From Clostridium punense (GTDB taxonomy: Bacteria > Bacillota > Clostridia > Clostridiales > Clostridiaceae), in assembly GCF_017874425.1 (NCBI RefSeq), contig NZ_JAGGLL010000012.1, forward strand, positions 57,728-121,727: a DNA stretch of 64,000 nucleotides, in the 5' to 3' direction. The stretch's first letter is position 1. Each line of letters begins with the position of its first letter. The notes beneath the pieces are model-generated. The model saw only the letters and a program-made list of their open reading frames with translations, did no database searches and had not been told where the DNA came from. This document shows positions 52,083 to 61,475 of this stretch, piece after piece. A program made the translations under genes and the position numbers.

Positions 52083-52627
52083 AATATACCCTCCCACTTA
52101 CATAAATACTTTACTTGCAAATAAATATTATTTTATTTTACATATATATTTTACCATAATGTTCTATTTTTTTTCAAATTTCCCTAGGTTTTTTTGTAAT
52201 TTTTAATTTTTATTTCATTTAATTCAATATTATGTAAAATATGTTATCATTTTATTCAACATCAACTTACATAATTTACAAACTAATAACTTTGTTTACA
52301 AAATTTAAGAAAAATGCTTATGAATTATTTCTTAGGTACTGAATCTTGAATGTATATTTAAAATAAATTCACCGTTATGTCTGCCTTATACTTATACTTA
52401 TACTTATACTTATACTTCTGTAAGCAATAAAAATGTTTCCTTAAGAGATCATATTTGCAATTGATTTATTCGAACAAATTATTTGAATCAGTTATTTCTA
52501 TAGCAGAACAAGTATACTAATAAGCTATACTATTAAATATAAAAAAAGCCTGGGAATATTCTTCACAGACCTTTTTATCTTATGTATTTTTCTACTTTTT
52601 CATTGCTAATTAAATCTATTCTATTCG
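52083..52627. other. intergenic gap with hexanucleotide repeat
   Basis: The 545-base gap has the (CTTATA)5 tract at 52385-52414 and a weak hairpin near 52542-52578 that may be the terminator of the deacetylase gene. No gene is visible. Confidence 0.5.
52385..52414. repeat. CTTATA hexanucleotide tandem repeat, five units
   Basis: Five exact CTTATA units are followed by a partial one. The tract lies in a gap, so copy number change would not alter a protein but might alter spacing in a promoter. Confidence 0.9.
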
Positions 52628-53539
52628 CTACTTCTTGTTGAGTAATTCTTCAAATTGCTTTATGTTTGTGTTTCCAAATACTGCAATACGATTTAGGTTG
52701 TATAACCCATTTCTTCTTATAGCCTTCGCTGGAACTGTTCCCATTGCTAGATTATAATTTAATTTTCTTGTAATCATGATTGTGTCCTTATTAAATTGCC
52801 CATATGGAAAAGAAATGTACTTTATTTCTTTTCCTAAAATATCTTCTAGGATTTTCTTAGATTCACTTAACTCATAAAACTGTTGATCATAGGACATTTT
52901 ATTTAACTCAAGATGACTCACAGTATGACTTTGTATGCTAACTCCATTTGCATCCATTTCTCTAAGCCTATCCTTATTTAAGTACAGTTTCTGATCTATC
53001 ATAGAAGTAATCATAAATAATGTTGCCTTGAATCCAAACTCCTTTAATACTGGATAGGCATTCATGTAGTTATTCCAGTATCCATCGTCAAAGGTGATTA
53101 TTATAGATTTATCATCAATTGGAGTCCCCTCTGTGTAATAAGCATATAAATCATCAAGACTTATCACGTTATAACCATTATCCTTTATAAATTTCATTTG
53201 TTCTCTGAATTTATCTTTATGAACACTCATGTAATCTTCTTTACCATCTGTAATGTTATGATACATTAATATAGTAACTTTTCCACTAGAAAACAAACTT
53301 CTGAAATTATCCATTTTCTGTTTATCATATCTAGTGGGAGTGCTTTTACCTGGTTCATTATTTTTATTAGTTTCACTATTCTGTTGCTCAATTTTACTTC
53401 CTAAAGACTGATTTACATTAATATCTTCCGATTCTGGATGATTGTCCCAAGTTGATATTGAGGTAGGCATATTTATTACAAGAGTTATAATCATAAAAAT
53501 ATAAATAAAACTCTCAAAAAATCTTCTACGTAGCTTCAT
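52628..53539 (-). CDS. secreted or membrane-anchored polysaccharide deacetylase
   Basis: The 303-residue protein has an N-terminal hydrophobic segment (about 9-27) that may be an uncleaved anchor, a polar linker (to about 85) and a NodB domain. The catalytic motifs are ITFDDGYWNN (the general base Asp and metal Asp), SHTVSH (metal histidines) and SFPYGQFNK. Such enzymes remove acetyl groups from peptidoglycan, chitin or exopolysaccharide. The preserved order of DDG and SHTxSH supports activity. Ribosome site AAGTGGGGGAGTCTA. It stands alone. Confidence 0.92.
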   Translation of the reverse strand: MKLRRRFFESFIYIFMIITLVINMPTSISTWDNHPESEDINVNQSLGSKIEQQNSETNKNNEPGKSTPTRYDKQKMDNFRSLFSSGKVTILMYHNITDGKEDYMSVHKDKFREQMKFIKDNGYNVISLDDLYAYYTEGTPIDDKSIIITFDDGYWNNYMNAYPVLKEFGFKATLFMITSMIDQKLYLNKDRLREMDANGVSIQSHTVSHLELNKMSYDQQFYELSESKKILEDILGKEIKYISFPYGQFNKDTIMITRKLNYNLAMGTVPAKAIRRNGLYNLNRIAVFGNTNIKQFEELLNKK

Positions 53540-54195
53540 TAGACTCCCCCACTTATACCCTAATTTTATTTAATTTATTTTACTTAAACTTATTATATAT
53601 TGTTTCACTTTATTATATAATAATTTATTTTCTTAGTCTATTGACTTAAGTAAAATTTAAGATTTAAAGGAAAAATTTAAGATTTTTCAACTGTATTTCT
53701 TAACTTTATATAATTTAATTTAGACTGTAGAGCAAAGTTCTTTTAAAACTTTTGCTTTATATTACTTATGTAATGACAAAATTACTAAGTTTAAGGGATT
53801 TAAAAATTAGTGTAGTTTATCAAAATAGCTTTGATTCATTTTAACTCTCTTTCTTCAACCAACTTAGATTTTTAGACTTAAACCACTACTCTTTCAAAAT
53901 ATAATTAAATAACTGTAAATTTTGTAATATTGTATTGACACATAACTATTGTCATGTAATAATTATTATTACTTAGTAATCGTTATATGAATTGATAAAT
54001 AGTAAGTAGCGCATAATAATCTAGGAAAATAAATAAAACCTTTTTATTTAAATTACTATTCCAATTCATACAGGCTTTCAGGATGAAAATTTGTTTTATT
54101 CATCTTCATTGTCCATAAGAGAATCAAGGTAGCTTTCATATATTAATAATTATGATTTTGCTGCCCTATAAATTAAATTTTAGGAGGAATTAATT
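53540..54195. other. ahpC upstream region
   Basis: The 656-base gap contains the ahpC promoter and PerR-box-like palindrome (53935-53972) and a long untranslated leader of about 225 bases. The leader shows no recognised riboswitch. No gene is visible. Confidence 0.5.
53935..53972 (+). promoter_or_regulatory. ahpCF promoter with overlapping PerR-box-like palindrome
   Basis: TTGACA (53935-53940) and AATAAT (53958-53963) are 17 bases apart. The palindrome GTAATAAT-T-ATTATTAC (53956-53972) covers the -10 and differs from the PerR box TTATAATNATTATAA at one base per arm. This suggests peroxide-responsive repression by PerR. Confidence 0.65.
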
Positions 54196-54759
54196 ATGTC
54201 ATTAATCGGAACTCAAGTAAAAGAATTTAAAGCATCAGCTTTTCAAAATGGTAACTTCATAGATGTTACTGAAGAAAATTTTAAAGGTCACTGGAGTGTA
54301 GTTTGCTTCTACCCAGCAGATTTTACTTTCGTTTGCCCAACAGAATTAGAGGATTTACAAGATAATTACGAAACTTTAAAAAGCCTTGGAGTGGAAGTTT
54401 ATTCAGTTTCAACTGATACTCACTTCACACATAAGGCATGGCATGATAGCTCAGAAACTATAAAGAAAATCCAATATATTATGATTGGTGACCCATCCCA
54501 TACTCTATCTCGTAACTTTGATGTTCTAATTGAAGAAGCTGGTCTTGCGGATCGTGGAACATTTATCATTGACCCAGATGGAATTATTCAAGCAGTAGAA
54601 ATTAATGCAGGTGGTATTGGCCGAGATGCAAGTACTTTAGTTAATAAAATTAAAGCAGCACAATATGTTAGAAATAATCCAGGTGAAGTTTGCCCAGCTA
54701 AGTGGAAAGAAGGCTCTGCAACTCTTAAGCCACATTTAGACCTTGTAGGAAAAATTTAA
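54196..54759 (+). CDS. ahpC: alkyl hydroperoxide reductase subunit C (peroxiredoxin)
   Basis: The 187-residue protein is a 2-Cys peroxiredoxin: the peroxidatic Cys lies in [13 protein letters not shown], and the resolving Cys in [13 protein letters not shown] near the C-terminus. It reduces hydrogen peroxide and organic peroxides, with reduction by the AhpF-like protein encoded 12 bases downstream. Ribosome site TTAGGAGGAATTAATT. The promoter overlaps a PerR-box-like palindrome. Confidence 0.97.
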   Translation: MSLIGTQVKEFKASAFQNGNFIDVTEENFKGHWSVVCFYPADFTFVCPTELEDLQDNYETLKSLGVEVYSVSTDTHFTHKAWHDSSETIKKIQYIMIGDPSHTLSRNFDVLIEEAGLADRGTFIIDPDGIIQAVEINAGGIGRDASTLVNKIKAAQYVRNNPGEVCPAKWKEGSATLKPHLDLVGKI

Positions 54760-54771
54760 GGAGTTAATTCT

Positions 54772-56301
54772 ATGATACTTGATGCAGAAATAAAAGCTCA
54801 ATTATCACAATACCTTGAATTACTGGAAAACAATGTGCTGATTAAAATAAACCCAGGTTCTGACGATATATCTAAAGATATGTTGTCCCTAGTTAATGAG
54901 CTAGCTAGTATGTCATCTAAAATCACAGTAGAAAAAGCAGTGCTTGAAAGAACTCCAAGCTTTAGCATAAATCGTCCTAATGAGGACATTGGAATAACCT
55001 TCGCTGGCATTCCTTTAGGTCATGAGTTTACCTCCCTAGTATTGGCCTTACTTCAAACCAGTGGAAGACCTCCAAGGGTTGATGATAAAGTAATTAATCA
55101 AGTTAAAAACCTTAGTGGAAAATATAATTTTGAAACTTACATTAGTCTTAGTTGTCACAACTGTCCTGAAGTGGTACAAAGTTTAAACTTAATGAGTATT
55201 CTTAATCCCAACATTACCCATACCATGATTGATGGAGCTGCTTTCAAAGATGAGGTTGAAAACAGAAATATCTTGGCAGTGCCCTCAGTATATTTAAACG
55301 GTGAGTTCTTCAGCAGTGGACGTATGACTATTGAAGAAATTCTAGGAAAACTAGGCAGTGGTGAAGATATATCAGAACTATCTAATAAAGAGCCTTATGA
55401 TGTATTAATTGTTGGTGGCGGTCCTGCTGGTGCAAGTGCTGCTATCTATGCAGCTCGCAAAGGCATTCGTACAGGTGTAGTTGCTGAACGCTTCGGTGGC
55501 CAGGTTATGGACACTTTAGGTATAGAAAACTTTATTAGTATGAAATATACAGAAGGTCCAAAACTTGTAGCAAGCCTTGAAGAACACGTTAACCAATACA
55601 ATGTGGATGTAATGAAACTACAACGTGCAAAACACCTTACAAAGAAGGATTATATTGAGGTTGAGCTAGAAAGTGGTGCAATCCTAAAAGGAAAAACAGT
55701 GATAATTTCAACTGGTGCTCGTTGGCGTAAGGTTGGCGTACCTGGTGAAGAGGAGTTTAAGACTAAAGGTGTAGCCTATTGCCCTCACTGTGATGGTCCA
55801 TTATTTGCTGGAAAAGATGTAGCAGTTATTGGTGGTGGCAACTCAGGCATAGAAGCTGCCATAGATCTTGCTGGTATTGTAAAACATGTAACAGTGCTTG
55901 AATTCATGCCAGAATTAAAGGCTGATGCTGTACTTCAAAAACGTCTTTACAGCCTACCTAATGTAACTGTTATAAAAAATGCTCAAACAAAAGAAATCAC
56001 AGGTACAGATAAAGTTAATGGTATTTCTTATATCAATCGTGACAATGGCGAAGTTCATCACATTGAGCTTCAAGGAGTATTTGTTCAAATTGGTCTTGTT
56101 CCCAATACAGATTGGTTAGGAGAAGAAGTTAATCGTAGTAGATTTGGAGAAATAATTGTAGATAAATATGGTGCTACAAATATACCTGGAGTATTTGCTG
56201 CTGGTGATTGTACTGACAGTGCTTACAAACAAATTATCATCTCCATGGGTTCAGGTGCAACTGCTGCTTTAGGAGCTTTTGATTACTTAATTCGTAGTTA
56301 G
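54772..56301 (+). CDS. ahpF: alkyl hydroperoxide reductase subunit F
   Basis: The 509-residue protein has an N-terminal double thioredoxin-like domain (1-200) with the redox pair CHNC in [11 protein letters not shown], then a thioredoxin-reductase-like FAD/NAD(P)H module (about 205-509): [10 protein letters not shown], the CxxC motif [19 protein letters not shown] and [10 protein letters not shown]. It transfers electrons from NADH to AhpC. It is in an operon with ahpC; ribosome site AAGGAGTTAATTCT. Confidence 0.97.
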   Translation: MILDAEIKAQLSQYLELLENNVLIKINPGSDDISKDMLSLVNELASMSSKITVEKAVLERTPSFSINRPNEDIGITFAGIPLGHEFTSLVLALLQTSGRPPRVDDKVINQVKNLSGKYNFETYISLSCHNCPEVVQSLNLMSILNPNITHTMIDGAAFKDEVENRNILAVPSVYLNGEFFSSGRMTIEEILGKLGSGEDISELSNKEPYDVLIVGGGPAGASAAIYAARKGIRTGVVAERFGGQVMDTLGIENFISMKYTEGPKLVASLEEHVNQYNVDVMKLQRAKHLTKKDYIEVELESGAILKGKTVIISTGARWRKVGVPGEEEFKTKGVAYCPHCDGPLFAGKDVAVIGGGNSGIEAAIDLAGIVKHVTVLEFMPELKADAVLQKRLYSLPNVTVIKNAQTKEITGTDKVNGISYINRDNGEVHHIELQGVFVQIGLVPNTDWLGEEVNRSRFGEIIVDKYGATNIPGVFAAGDCTDSAYKQIIISMGSGATAALGAFDYLIRS

Positions 56302-56332
56302 TCATGAACTAAATAACTTTGCTCAAGATTTT

Positions 56333-56375
56333 AAAAAGTACTCAAACTCTCATCGGTGAAGTTTGGGTACTTTTT
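56333..56375 (+). terminator. terminator of the ahpCF operon
   Basis: AAAAAGTAC (56333-56341) pairs with GTACTTTTT (56367-56375), continued inside by CAAACT/AGTTTG, 31 bases after the ahpF stop, and ends in a T run. Confidence 0.85.
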
Positions 56376-56417
56376 ATAACTAATTCTACGAATTAACTAT
56401 TAAGCTTAATTTCAAGC

Positions 56418-57032
56418 CTAACTTTTTTTATATATTACTCTTAAATTTATAATGAGCAATATGATAGAAATTAGAAGTATATAGTGTTTCCCATAACTAA
56501 AACTACCCCTTGTAAGACTAAATAAGTAAAAATCTTTAGTATGCTTTCCACCATCAAATAATTCAAAGAAATAATACATAAAAGCTACCATATATCCTAA
56601 AATATCATTTTCAAAGATATTACTAACAGTAATACCTATCATACCTAGAAAAAAAGTTGTTATGAAAGTTCCAGAAATTATTTCTACTACATTAAAGCTA
56701 CTTTCATTATATATTTCTATAGCTGTTACAGTTGCTATGCACAAAATAGTGAAGAATACCATAATAATTATTCTTAAAAGCACTATGTTCATAAAGGTTG
56801 TTTTCTTAGTAAAAATAGTTTCTTTTATATTATTATTATATTCAATAGTACAAAGATACGGAAATAATATTATACCAATGATAGACACGTAAGTCTCACC
56901 TATAACAGCGGCTTCCCTATAAGTTAAAAACTTCATGTTCATCATTAAAGTAAGAATGATTAGAAATGCTCCAGCAATAGCTGTATTTAAATTCCCTATA
57001 AGCTTTAAATTATAATAAACTAAATTTTTCAC
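56418..57032 (-). CDS. ABC transporter membrane subunit (six helices)
   Basis: The 204-residue protein is very hydrophobic, with about six helices, starting at a GTG (57032) with GAGGATCC upstream. Its start overlaps the stop of the larger permease by 23 bases, so the two are coupled. It has no extracytoplasmic domain. It is the last gene of the ECF-sigma operon and probably one half of an exporter with the 57010-58194 permease and the ATPase at 58197-59060. Substrate unknown. Confidence 0.75.
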   Translation of the reverse strand: MKNLVYYNLKLIGNLNTAIAGAFLIILTLMMNMKFLTYREAAVIGETYVSIIGIILFPYLCTIEYNNNIKETIFTKKTTFMNIVLLRIIIMVFFTILCIATVTAIEIYNESSFNVVEIISGTFITTFFLGMIGITVSNIFENDILGYMVAFMYYFFELFDGGKHTKDFYLFSLTRGSFSYGKHYILLISIILLIINLRVIYKKS

Positions 57033-58194
57033 CTATGGATCCTCGCCTTCTATCATATAAAAACACTGCTATAAATATTATCACTAGTGAAAGTAAAAAA
57101 TAAAATGTCCTATTTACCTGAATACTATTTGCCCATTTCATGTATTCAACATTATTAACACTAGAGTTAAATCTTATAATATATTTGTCTAAACCATAAC
57201 TTCCATATAAGTTAGGTATTGAACTGCACCATAGTAGAAACTGAATTATTATAGCTGCTATTGGTTTTTTAAAAATTACTCCGAATAGCATGCCCAGGGC
57301 TATAACAAACATTAAAGTAGGAACAATCCATAGTAACACATATTTATAAAAAGCAAAGTAATCTATAGAAATACCACTATTAGCTGCTAATCTTCCATAG
57401 GTCAATGTTCCGTGGGTTGCAGTAAATACATATGGTACCATCAGGGATACAATGGCGGCTAAGTATTTTGTTAAAACATATTTTAAGGAACTTGTTTTTT
57501 TTGAAAAGATTACTTCTTGTGCTCCACTTTTCAGATCCCTAATTAATATAAAGGCTGCTATAAACATTGGGAAAATTCCTGCTGTTATGCCCATGTAATC
57601 TGCAAATACCCGTCCTTCTGCATTAGTGATTTTATCTTCCTTTAATTTAATATTAAAATCCGCTAAGGCCTCTTCATAGGTAATACTAGTTTTAAGTATA
57701 CTTCCTCTAAGTTCTTCTCCATAGTAGCTTCCCCCGCCAAGAATTTTATCTAAATCATTTAATGTATTTATAAATTCTTCGTTAGATATTTGCTTCTCTG
57801 GAGATATGCTCTCCATTGCAGCTTTAAAAGCATTACCCTGTTTATCACTTAGTTTTATCCTTTTAGCAAATCCAAACTTATATACCACAACCACTTTTTC
57901 CTCAAGATTCATATCCATGTAATTATACATAGCTTTTTGCTTCATTTTAATATCTGTCATAGGCTTAGTTCCATAGGTATGTTCTAACCTTGCTTTAGTA
58001 TACTCCCTTTGTTCTGCTGGCATCTTACTAACTTTCTCTGCAATTTCTTCCTTAGTCAAAGGCTTTATATCATCTATAGATTTAGGAAAAGTCATCTGTG
58101 AACTATAAAAAATAACTACTGCAACTATAAATATATAATAGGTTATACTTTTCAAGTAATATTTCATTTCCTTGCAAAATAACTGCCACCACAT
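57010..58194 (-). CDS. ABC transporter permease with extracytoplasmic domain
   Basis: The 394-residue protein has a first helix (about 15-32), a long extracytoplasmic segment (about 35-205, e.g. EEIAEKVSKMPAEQREYTKARL) and five or six C-terminal helices, the layout of ABC-2-like exporters. It follows the ATPase gene with two bases between stop and start. It likely exports a peptide, lipid or antibiotic; substrate unknown. The ATG at 58194 follows GGGGGCATAGCT. Confidence 0.8.
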   Translation of the reverse strand: MWWQLFCKEMKYYLKSITYYIFIVAVVIFYSSQMTFPKSIDDIKPLTKEEIAEKVSKMPAEQREYTKARLEHTYGTKPMTDIKMKQKAMYNYMDMNLEEKVVVVYKFGFAKRIKLSDKQGNAFKAAMESISPEKQISNEEFINTLNDLDKILGGGSYYGEELRGSILKTSITYEEALADFNIKLKEDKITNAEGRVFADYMGITAGIFPMFIAAFILIRDLKSGAQEVIFSKKTSSLKYVLTKYLAAIVSLMVPYVFTATHGTLTYGRLAANSGISIDYFAFYKYVLLWIVPTLMFVIALGMLFGVIFKKPIAAIIIQFLLWCSSIPNLYGSYGLDKYIIRFNSSVNNVEYMKWANSIQVNRTFYFLLSLVIIFIAVFLYDRRRGSIGEKFSLL

Positions 58195-58196
58195 AG

Positions 58197-59060
58197 CTAT
58201 GCCCCCTTGATTATTTTCATATATGCATCTTCCATATTTGGTTTAATGCATACTGCTTCTTCAAATGGCTGAAGCTTGGATATAAATTTAACTTTAAACT
58301 TATCTTCCTCTGACACAGTAGATATAACTTCATATTTCCCTTTAATTTCAGGTAGATATTCTCTCTCTACCAAAGCAGACCATACATGTCCACTGGCTTC
58401 TTTTATAATTTCATTAACTTTTCCTTTATAGACTATTTGTCCATTTTTGAGTATCCCTATGTTTTCACAGGTAAATTCAATATCCTCAACAATATGAGTT
58501 GAAAGTATAACTATCTTTCCATCTGAAAAATCCCTAAGCATATTTCTAAATCTAATTCTCTCTTCTGGATCTAGTCCCACAGTGGGTTCATCAATTATAA
58601 GAACCTTAGGATCATTTATCATAGCCTGAGCTATTCCAAGCCTTCTCCTCATGCCTCCTGATAAAGCCTTGACTTTTGTCTTCATGTTATTTTCTAAATT
58701 CACCTTACATAAAAGCTCTTGAATAATTGTTTTCCTTGTGCTTTTATTCTTTATTTCAGATAACACAGCTATATAGTCCATAGCTTCATAAACACTCATT
58801 GAAGGATACATAGAAAAATCTTGAGGTAAGTATCCAATAATGCCTCTTATATCCTTTTTATTACTTATATCAATTCCATTTATTTTTACATCACCACTAT
58901 TTTTGCTTATAAGGGCAGTGAGCACCCTCATAAGGGTAGTTTTCCCAGCCCCATTAGGCCCTAAAAGACCAAACATACCTTCATTTATTTCAAGGTTTAC
59001 ATTCTTTAAAACTTCTTTATCCCCATAGGATTTACATAAGTTATTTAATTCTATTTTCAT
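58197..59060 (-). CDS. ABC transporter ATP-binding protein (exporter type)
   Basis: The 287-residue protein has Walker A LLGPNGAGKTTLMR, the signature LSGGMRRRLG, Walker B VLIIDEPTVGLDPEER and the switch STHIVEDIE. This matches ATPases of bacitracin- and antibiotic-exporter groups. A long C-terminal beta domain (about 220-287) is present, as in CcmA-like and BcrA-like members. It lies within an operon with the ECF sigma factor and two membrane proteins. Confidence 0.92.
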   Translation of the reverse strand: MKIELNNLCKSYGDKEVLKNVNLEINEGMFGLLGPNGAGKTTLMRVLTALISKNSGDVKINGIDISNKKDIRGIIGYLPQDFSMYPSMSVYEAMDYIAVLSEIKNKSTRKTIIQELLCKVNLENNMKTKVKALSGGMRRRLGIAQAMINDPKVLIIDEPTVGLDPEERIRFRNMLRDFSDGKIVILSTHIVEDIEFTCENIGILKNGQIVYKGKVNEIIKEASGHVWSALVEREYLPEIKGKYEVISTVSEEDKFKVKFISKLQPFEEAVCIKPNMEDAYMKIIKGA

Positions 59061-59075
59061 ATTTCCACCCCTAAT

Positions 59076-59351
59076 CTAAATCTCTAAAATAAACTCATAA
59101 TAAGATGACGCTACCATCAAAAGCATAAAACTTATAAGAATTACAAAAGCATCAAAATCACTAACTATAGTAAATGTAATAGATAGCAGTGCTAAACCTC
59201 CTAATACCATTGCATATCTTAACTTTTTCTTTTTAGCTAACTTTTCACTTTTTTCTATTAACTCTTGTTTCTTTTTTTCCTGTTCTAAATAGCTAACCTT
59301 ACAATATACGCCCCTTAAAAACTCTTCTTCTTTCTTTAACATATCTTCCAT
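59076..59351 (-). CDS. small membrane protein, candidate sigma-regulating partner
   Basis: The 91-residue protein has a charged Lys/Glu-rich N-terminus (to about 45) and two hydrophobic helices (about 46-65 and 68-88). It lies between an ECF sigma gene (three bases) and the ABC ATPase gene, the usual place of an anti-sigma factor, but no anti-sigma motif (such as zinc HxxxCxxC) is visible. Function inferred only from position. Ribosome site AGGAGGAATGAAGT. Confidence 0.6.
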   Translation of the reverse strand: MEDMLKKEEEFLRGVYCKVSYLEQEKKKQELIEKSEKLAKKKKLRYAMVLGGLALLSITFTIVSDFDAFVILISFMLLMVASSYYEFILEI

Positions 59352-59354
59352 ACT

Positions 59355-59876
59355 TCATTCCTCCTGAAGCAATAGTTTTAACTTTTTTCTTGCTCTATAT
59401 ATAAGAATTTTTATCTGCACAGTGCTTTTTCCCATAACTTTACCCGCTTCTTCATAGCTCATATCGTTGTAATCAATGAGGTATATTGCTATCTTATAAT
59501 CGTCTTTTAGCTGATTTATTGTGTTTTTTAAGTGAATTTTTTCCTCTTGTTTAATAACTATCTCTTCCGCACTATAATCACAAACAACTTCTGACGCTTC
59601 TAAAACTCCTTTTTTATTTCTTCTAATATAATCTATACTTTTGTTCCTAACTATAGTAAAGAGGTAGGTTTTAAAAGAGGCTTTAAAGTTATATCGCTCC
59701 TTATACACATATATACTAGCAAAGCTTTCCTGAGCTATATCCTCTGCTATATGATAATCATGTACGAACTGCATGGAAAACTGAATTGCTCCTTGCCTAT
59801 ATTTTAGGACTAAGGATTCAAAAGCAATATCATCACCCTCTATAAATCTATATAATAGCTCCTTATCTTCATTCAT
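59355..59876 (-). CDS. ECF-family sigma factor
   Basis: The 173-residue protein has the sigma-70 region 2 (DDIAFESLVLKYRQGAIQFS then HIAEDIAQESFASIYVY) and region 4 (INQLKDDYKIAIYLIDYND, then MSYEEAGKVMGKSTVQIKIL), an ECF-type arrangement. It directs RNA polymerase to target genes, likely including its own operon. It is the first gene of an operon with a small membrane protein and an ABC exporter. Ribosome site GGGGGAGGAGAA. Confidence 0.92.
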   Translation of the reverse strand: MNEDKELLYRFIEGDDIAFESLVLKYRQGAIQFSMQFVHDYHIAEDIAQESFASIYVYKERYNFKASFKTYLFTIVRNKSIDYIRRNKKGVLEASEVVCDYSAEEIVIKQEEKIHLKNTINQLKDDYKIAIYLIDYNDMSYEEAGKVMGKSTVQIKILIYRARKKLKLLLQEE

Positions 59877-59957
59877 TTCTCCTCCCCCTTGTTAACCATT
59901 CACTTCTTATTCGTATAAAAATAGAAAAGGTTACATCTTATTTTTTATTTTTTTTAC

Positions 59958-60020
59958 GGAAAACCAAAATAAAGATTCCCTTATTCTTTGAGCCTACCTT
60001 GGTTTACTTAAGGCTTTTTG
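59958..60020. repeat. hairpin repeat family 2, copy C, upstream of the ECF sigma operon
   Basis: GGAAAACCAA (59958-59967) pairs with TTGGTTT (59999-60005), then CTTAAGGCTTTTTGAAAGTT continues as in copies A and B. It is the most diverged copy. It lies 82 bases upstream of the sigma factor start on the minus strand. Confidence 0.6.
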
Positions 60021-60090
60021 AAAGTTTATTTATCATTAGTATTATTTATAATGAATACGATAATTTTTCACATTTAAAGCCTTCAAAAAA

Positions 60091-60126
60091 GCTATTTCAA
60101 AAACATTAAATTGCTTTTGAAATAGC
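60091..60126 (-). terminator. terminator of the GNAT gene
   Basis: GCTATTTCAAAA (60091-60102) pairs perfectly with TTTTGAAATAGC (60115-60126), 110 bases past the GNAT stop at 60237. On the minus strand a TTTTTTGAAGG tail follows. Confidence 0.75.
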
Positions 60127-60236
60127 CTTAATTTTACTGACTAATTAGATATTTACTATTCCATATTCTCTAATCTCTACTAAAGTGCTACGATAAAATA
60201 CTTATGGCTATGTACTTTAAATTCTATAGAACCTTC

Positions 60237-61010
60237 CTACTTTTCATAGTGAATATGATATGTATCATAAGATTCCTCCAACACATATCCGAATTTTTGG
60301 GCAAGAGCAACTGAAATAGGGTTTGCCGCATCCCAACTAGGATATTTTCCTCTTTCAAGGCAATCTAATATCAATGCGGCAGCAGCAACAGTTGCTAAGC
60401 CTTTTCTTCTATACTTTGGATGTGTATCAATTTCAATCTCAATACCACCATCATAAACACTGTAGGATGATGCCCCACAAACAATTTTCTCCTTATGCAA
60501 AATACAGTATCCTGTGCCTTTGTGAACATAATCCTCTATGGAATCAAACTGACTTGTAAAATCCTCTGAAACCTCCTGCAAAGATGGCTCATAGGCTAAT
60601 GCCACATCTATTTTTTTCAGTTCATATCCTTCTGGCAGCTTGCCTAAGAAAGATTGTATATGAGCATAATCTAAATATTTAGGATTTTTTTTGAAAGCAT
60701 AACGCTGAAACTTATCTATATGGCCTTTATGAAAAGTTTCTATACGATTTTTCCATTCCTCATTCTCAACAATTACTAGATTATCCTTAGGTAAATTGGC
60801 AAGTAATTCATCTGTGCCCTTTGCATATGGATCTCCAGCATAAAACACAAAAACACCTACTATGATTTGTGCCGCAGTAGGATTTATAGGGTCATTAACC
60901 CAAGCTGTTCCCATGTGCCCTTGAAGATAGGATAAAATCATTGTATCACTCATATTTTTAAACATAGAACTTAACTGCTTTCTTATATTAGTATCTGCTT
61001 TATAAATCAT
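60237..61010 (-). CDS. GNAT acetyltransferase (GNAT_acetyltran-like)
   Basis: From the ATG at 61010 (AGAAGTGATTTG upstream) the protein has 257 residues; the frame opens with a TTG at 61013. The C-terminal GNAT domain shows the acetyl-CoA loop HPKYRRKGLATVAAAALI and the end NPISVALAQKFGYVLEESYDTY. The N-terminal half (GYELKKIDVALAYEPSLQEV) fits the GNAT_acetyltran family. Substrate unknown. It stands alone. Confidence 0.85.
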   Translation of the reverse strand: MIYKADTNIRKQLSSMFKNMSDTMILSYLQGHMGTAWVNDPINPTAAQIIVGVFVFYAGDPYAKGTDELLANLPKDNLVIVENEEWKNRIETFHKGHIDKFQRYAFKKNPKYLDYAHIQSFLGKLPEGYELKKIDVALAYEPSLQEVSEDFTSQFDSIEDYVHKGTGYCILHKEKIVCGASSYSVYDGGIEIEIDTHPKYRRKGLATVAAAALILDCLERGKYPSWDAANPISVALAQKFGYVLEESYDTYHIHYEK

Positions 61011-61222
61011 CAAATCACTTCTTTCACAACAAAATTATCTTTTGGTTTTGCCTTTATTTTTCTATTTTCTTACTAATTTTAAAGTAGCGCTTTATTGCAC
61101 ATTCCGCTTACCATATTAATTAATACTATTTTACATTAAATATCTTTCTAATTTCAATTATTTGCAATATGTTATATATCACATTAAAATTTACAGAGTC
61201 AAATTATTATTTAAAGAGATAT

Positions 61223-61342
61223 ATGAAGGTATTAGTAATAAGTTATATGAATAACGAAACTGATTTTAACAGTGATTGGCACAATGAGCTAATACAAACA
61301 ATTGAAAAAACTACAATGATTTTAAGTAAATTATGTTTGTGA
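61223..61342 (+). CDS. possible small protein (39 residues)
   Basis: ATG at 61223 follows AAAGAGATAT and gives MKVLVISYMNNETDF and a polar helix ending LSKLCL, with a perfect hairpin 10 bases after the stop. No family is recognised. A short ribosome-like site and close terminator make it plausible but unproven. Confidence 0.3.
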   Translation: MKVLVISYMNNETDFNSDWHNELIQTIEKTTMILSKLCL

Positions 61343-61352
61343 AAATAAGTTA

Positions 61353-61402
61353 CTCCCATTATATGAACAGTTTAATTATTTTAATTGTTCATATAATGGG
61401 AG
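61353..61402. terminator. bidirectional terminator
   Basis: CTCCCATTATATGAACA (61353-61369) and TGTTCATATAATGGGAG (61386-61402) pair perfectly over 17 bases. It lies 73 bases past the minus-strand receptor gene and ten bases past the small plus-strand frame. Confidence 0.85.
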
Positions 61403-61475
61403 CATTTCATCTTTTTTCTATGATAAAAATATTATTAAGTGCAAATCCTAGAAATAAAATAATACAGTTTTGTAA

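Larger units (their letters stand above)
59877..60236. other. intergenic gap with repeat and terminator
   Basis: The 360-base gap contains repeat family 2 copy C (59958-60020) upstream of the sigma gene and a terminator at 60091-60126. No gene is visible. Confidence 0.5.
61011..61475. other. divergent gap with a small frame and a terminator
   Basis: The 465-base gap contains the 39-residue plus-strand frame (61223-61342) and the hairpin at 61353-61402. Otherwise AT-rich. Confidence 0.5.

Noticed and set aside
52385..52414. CRISPR-like repeat array
   Set aside because: The units are six bases long, directly joined and have no spacers, so this is a simple tandem repeat.
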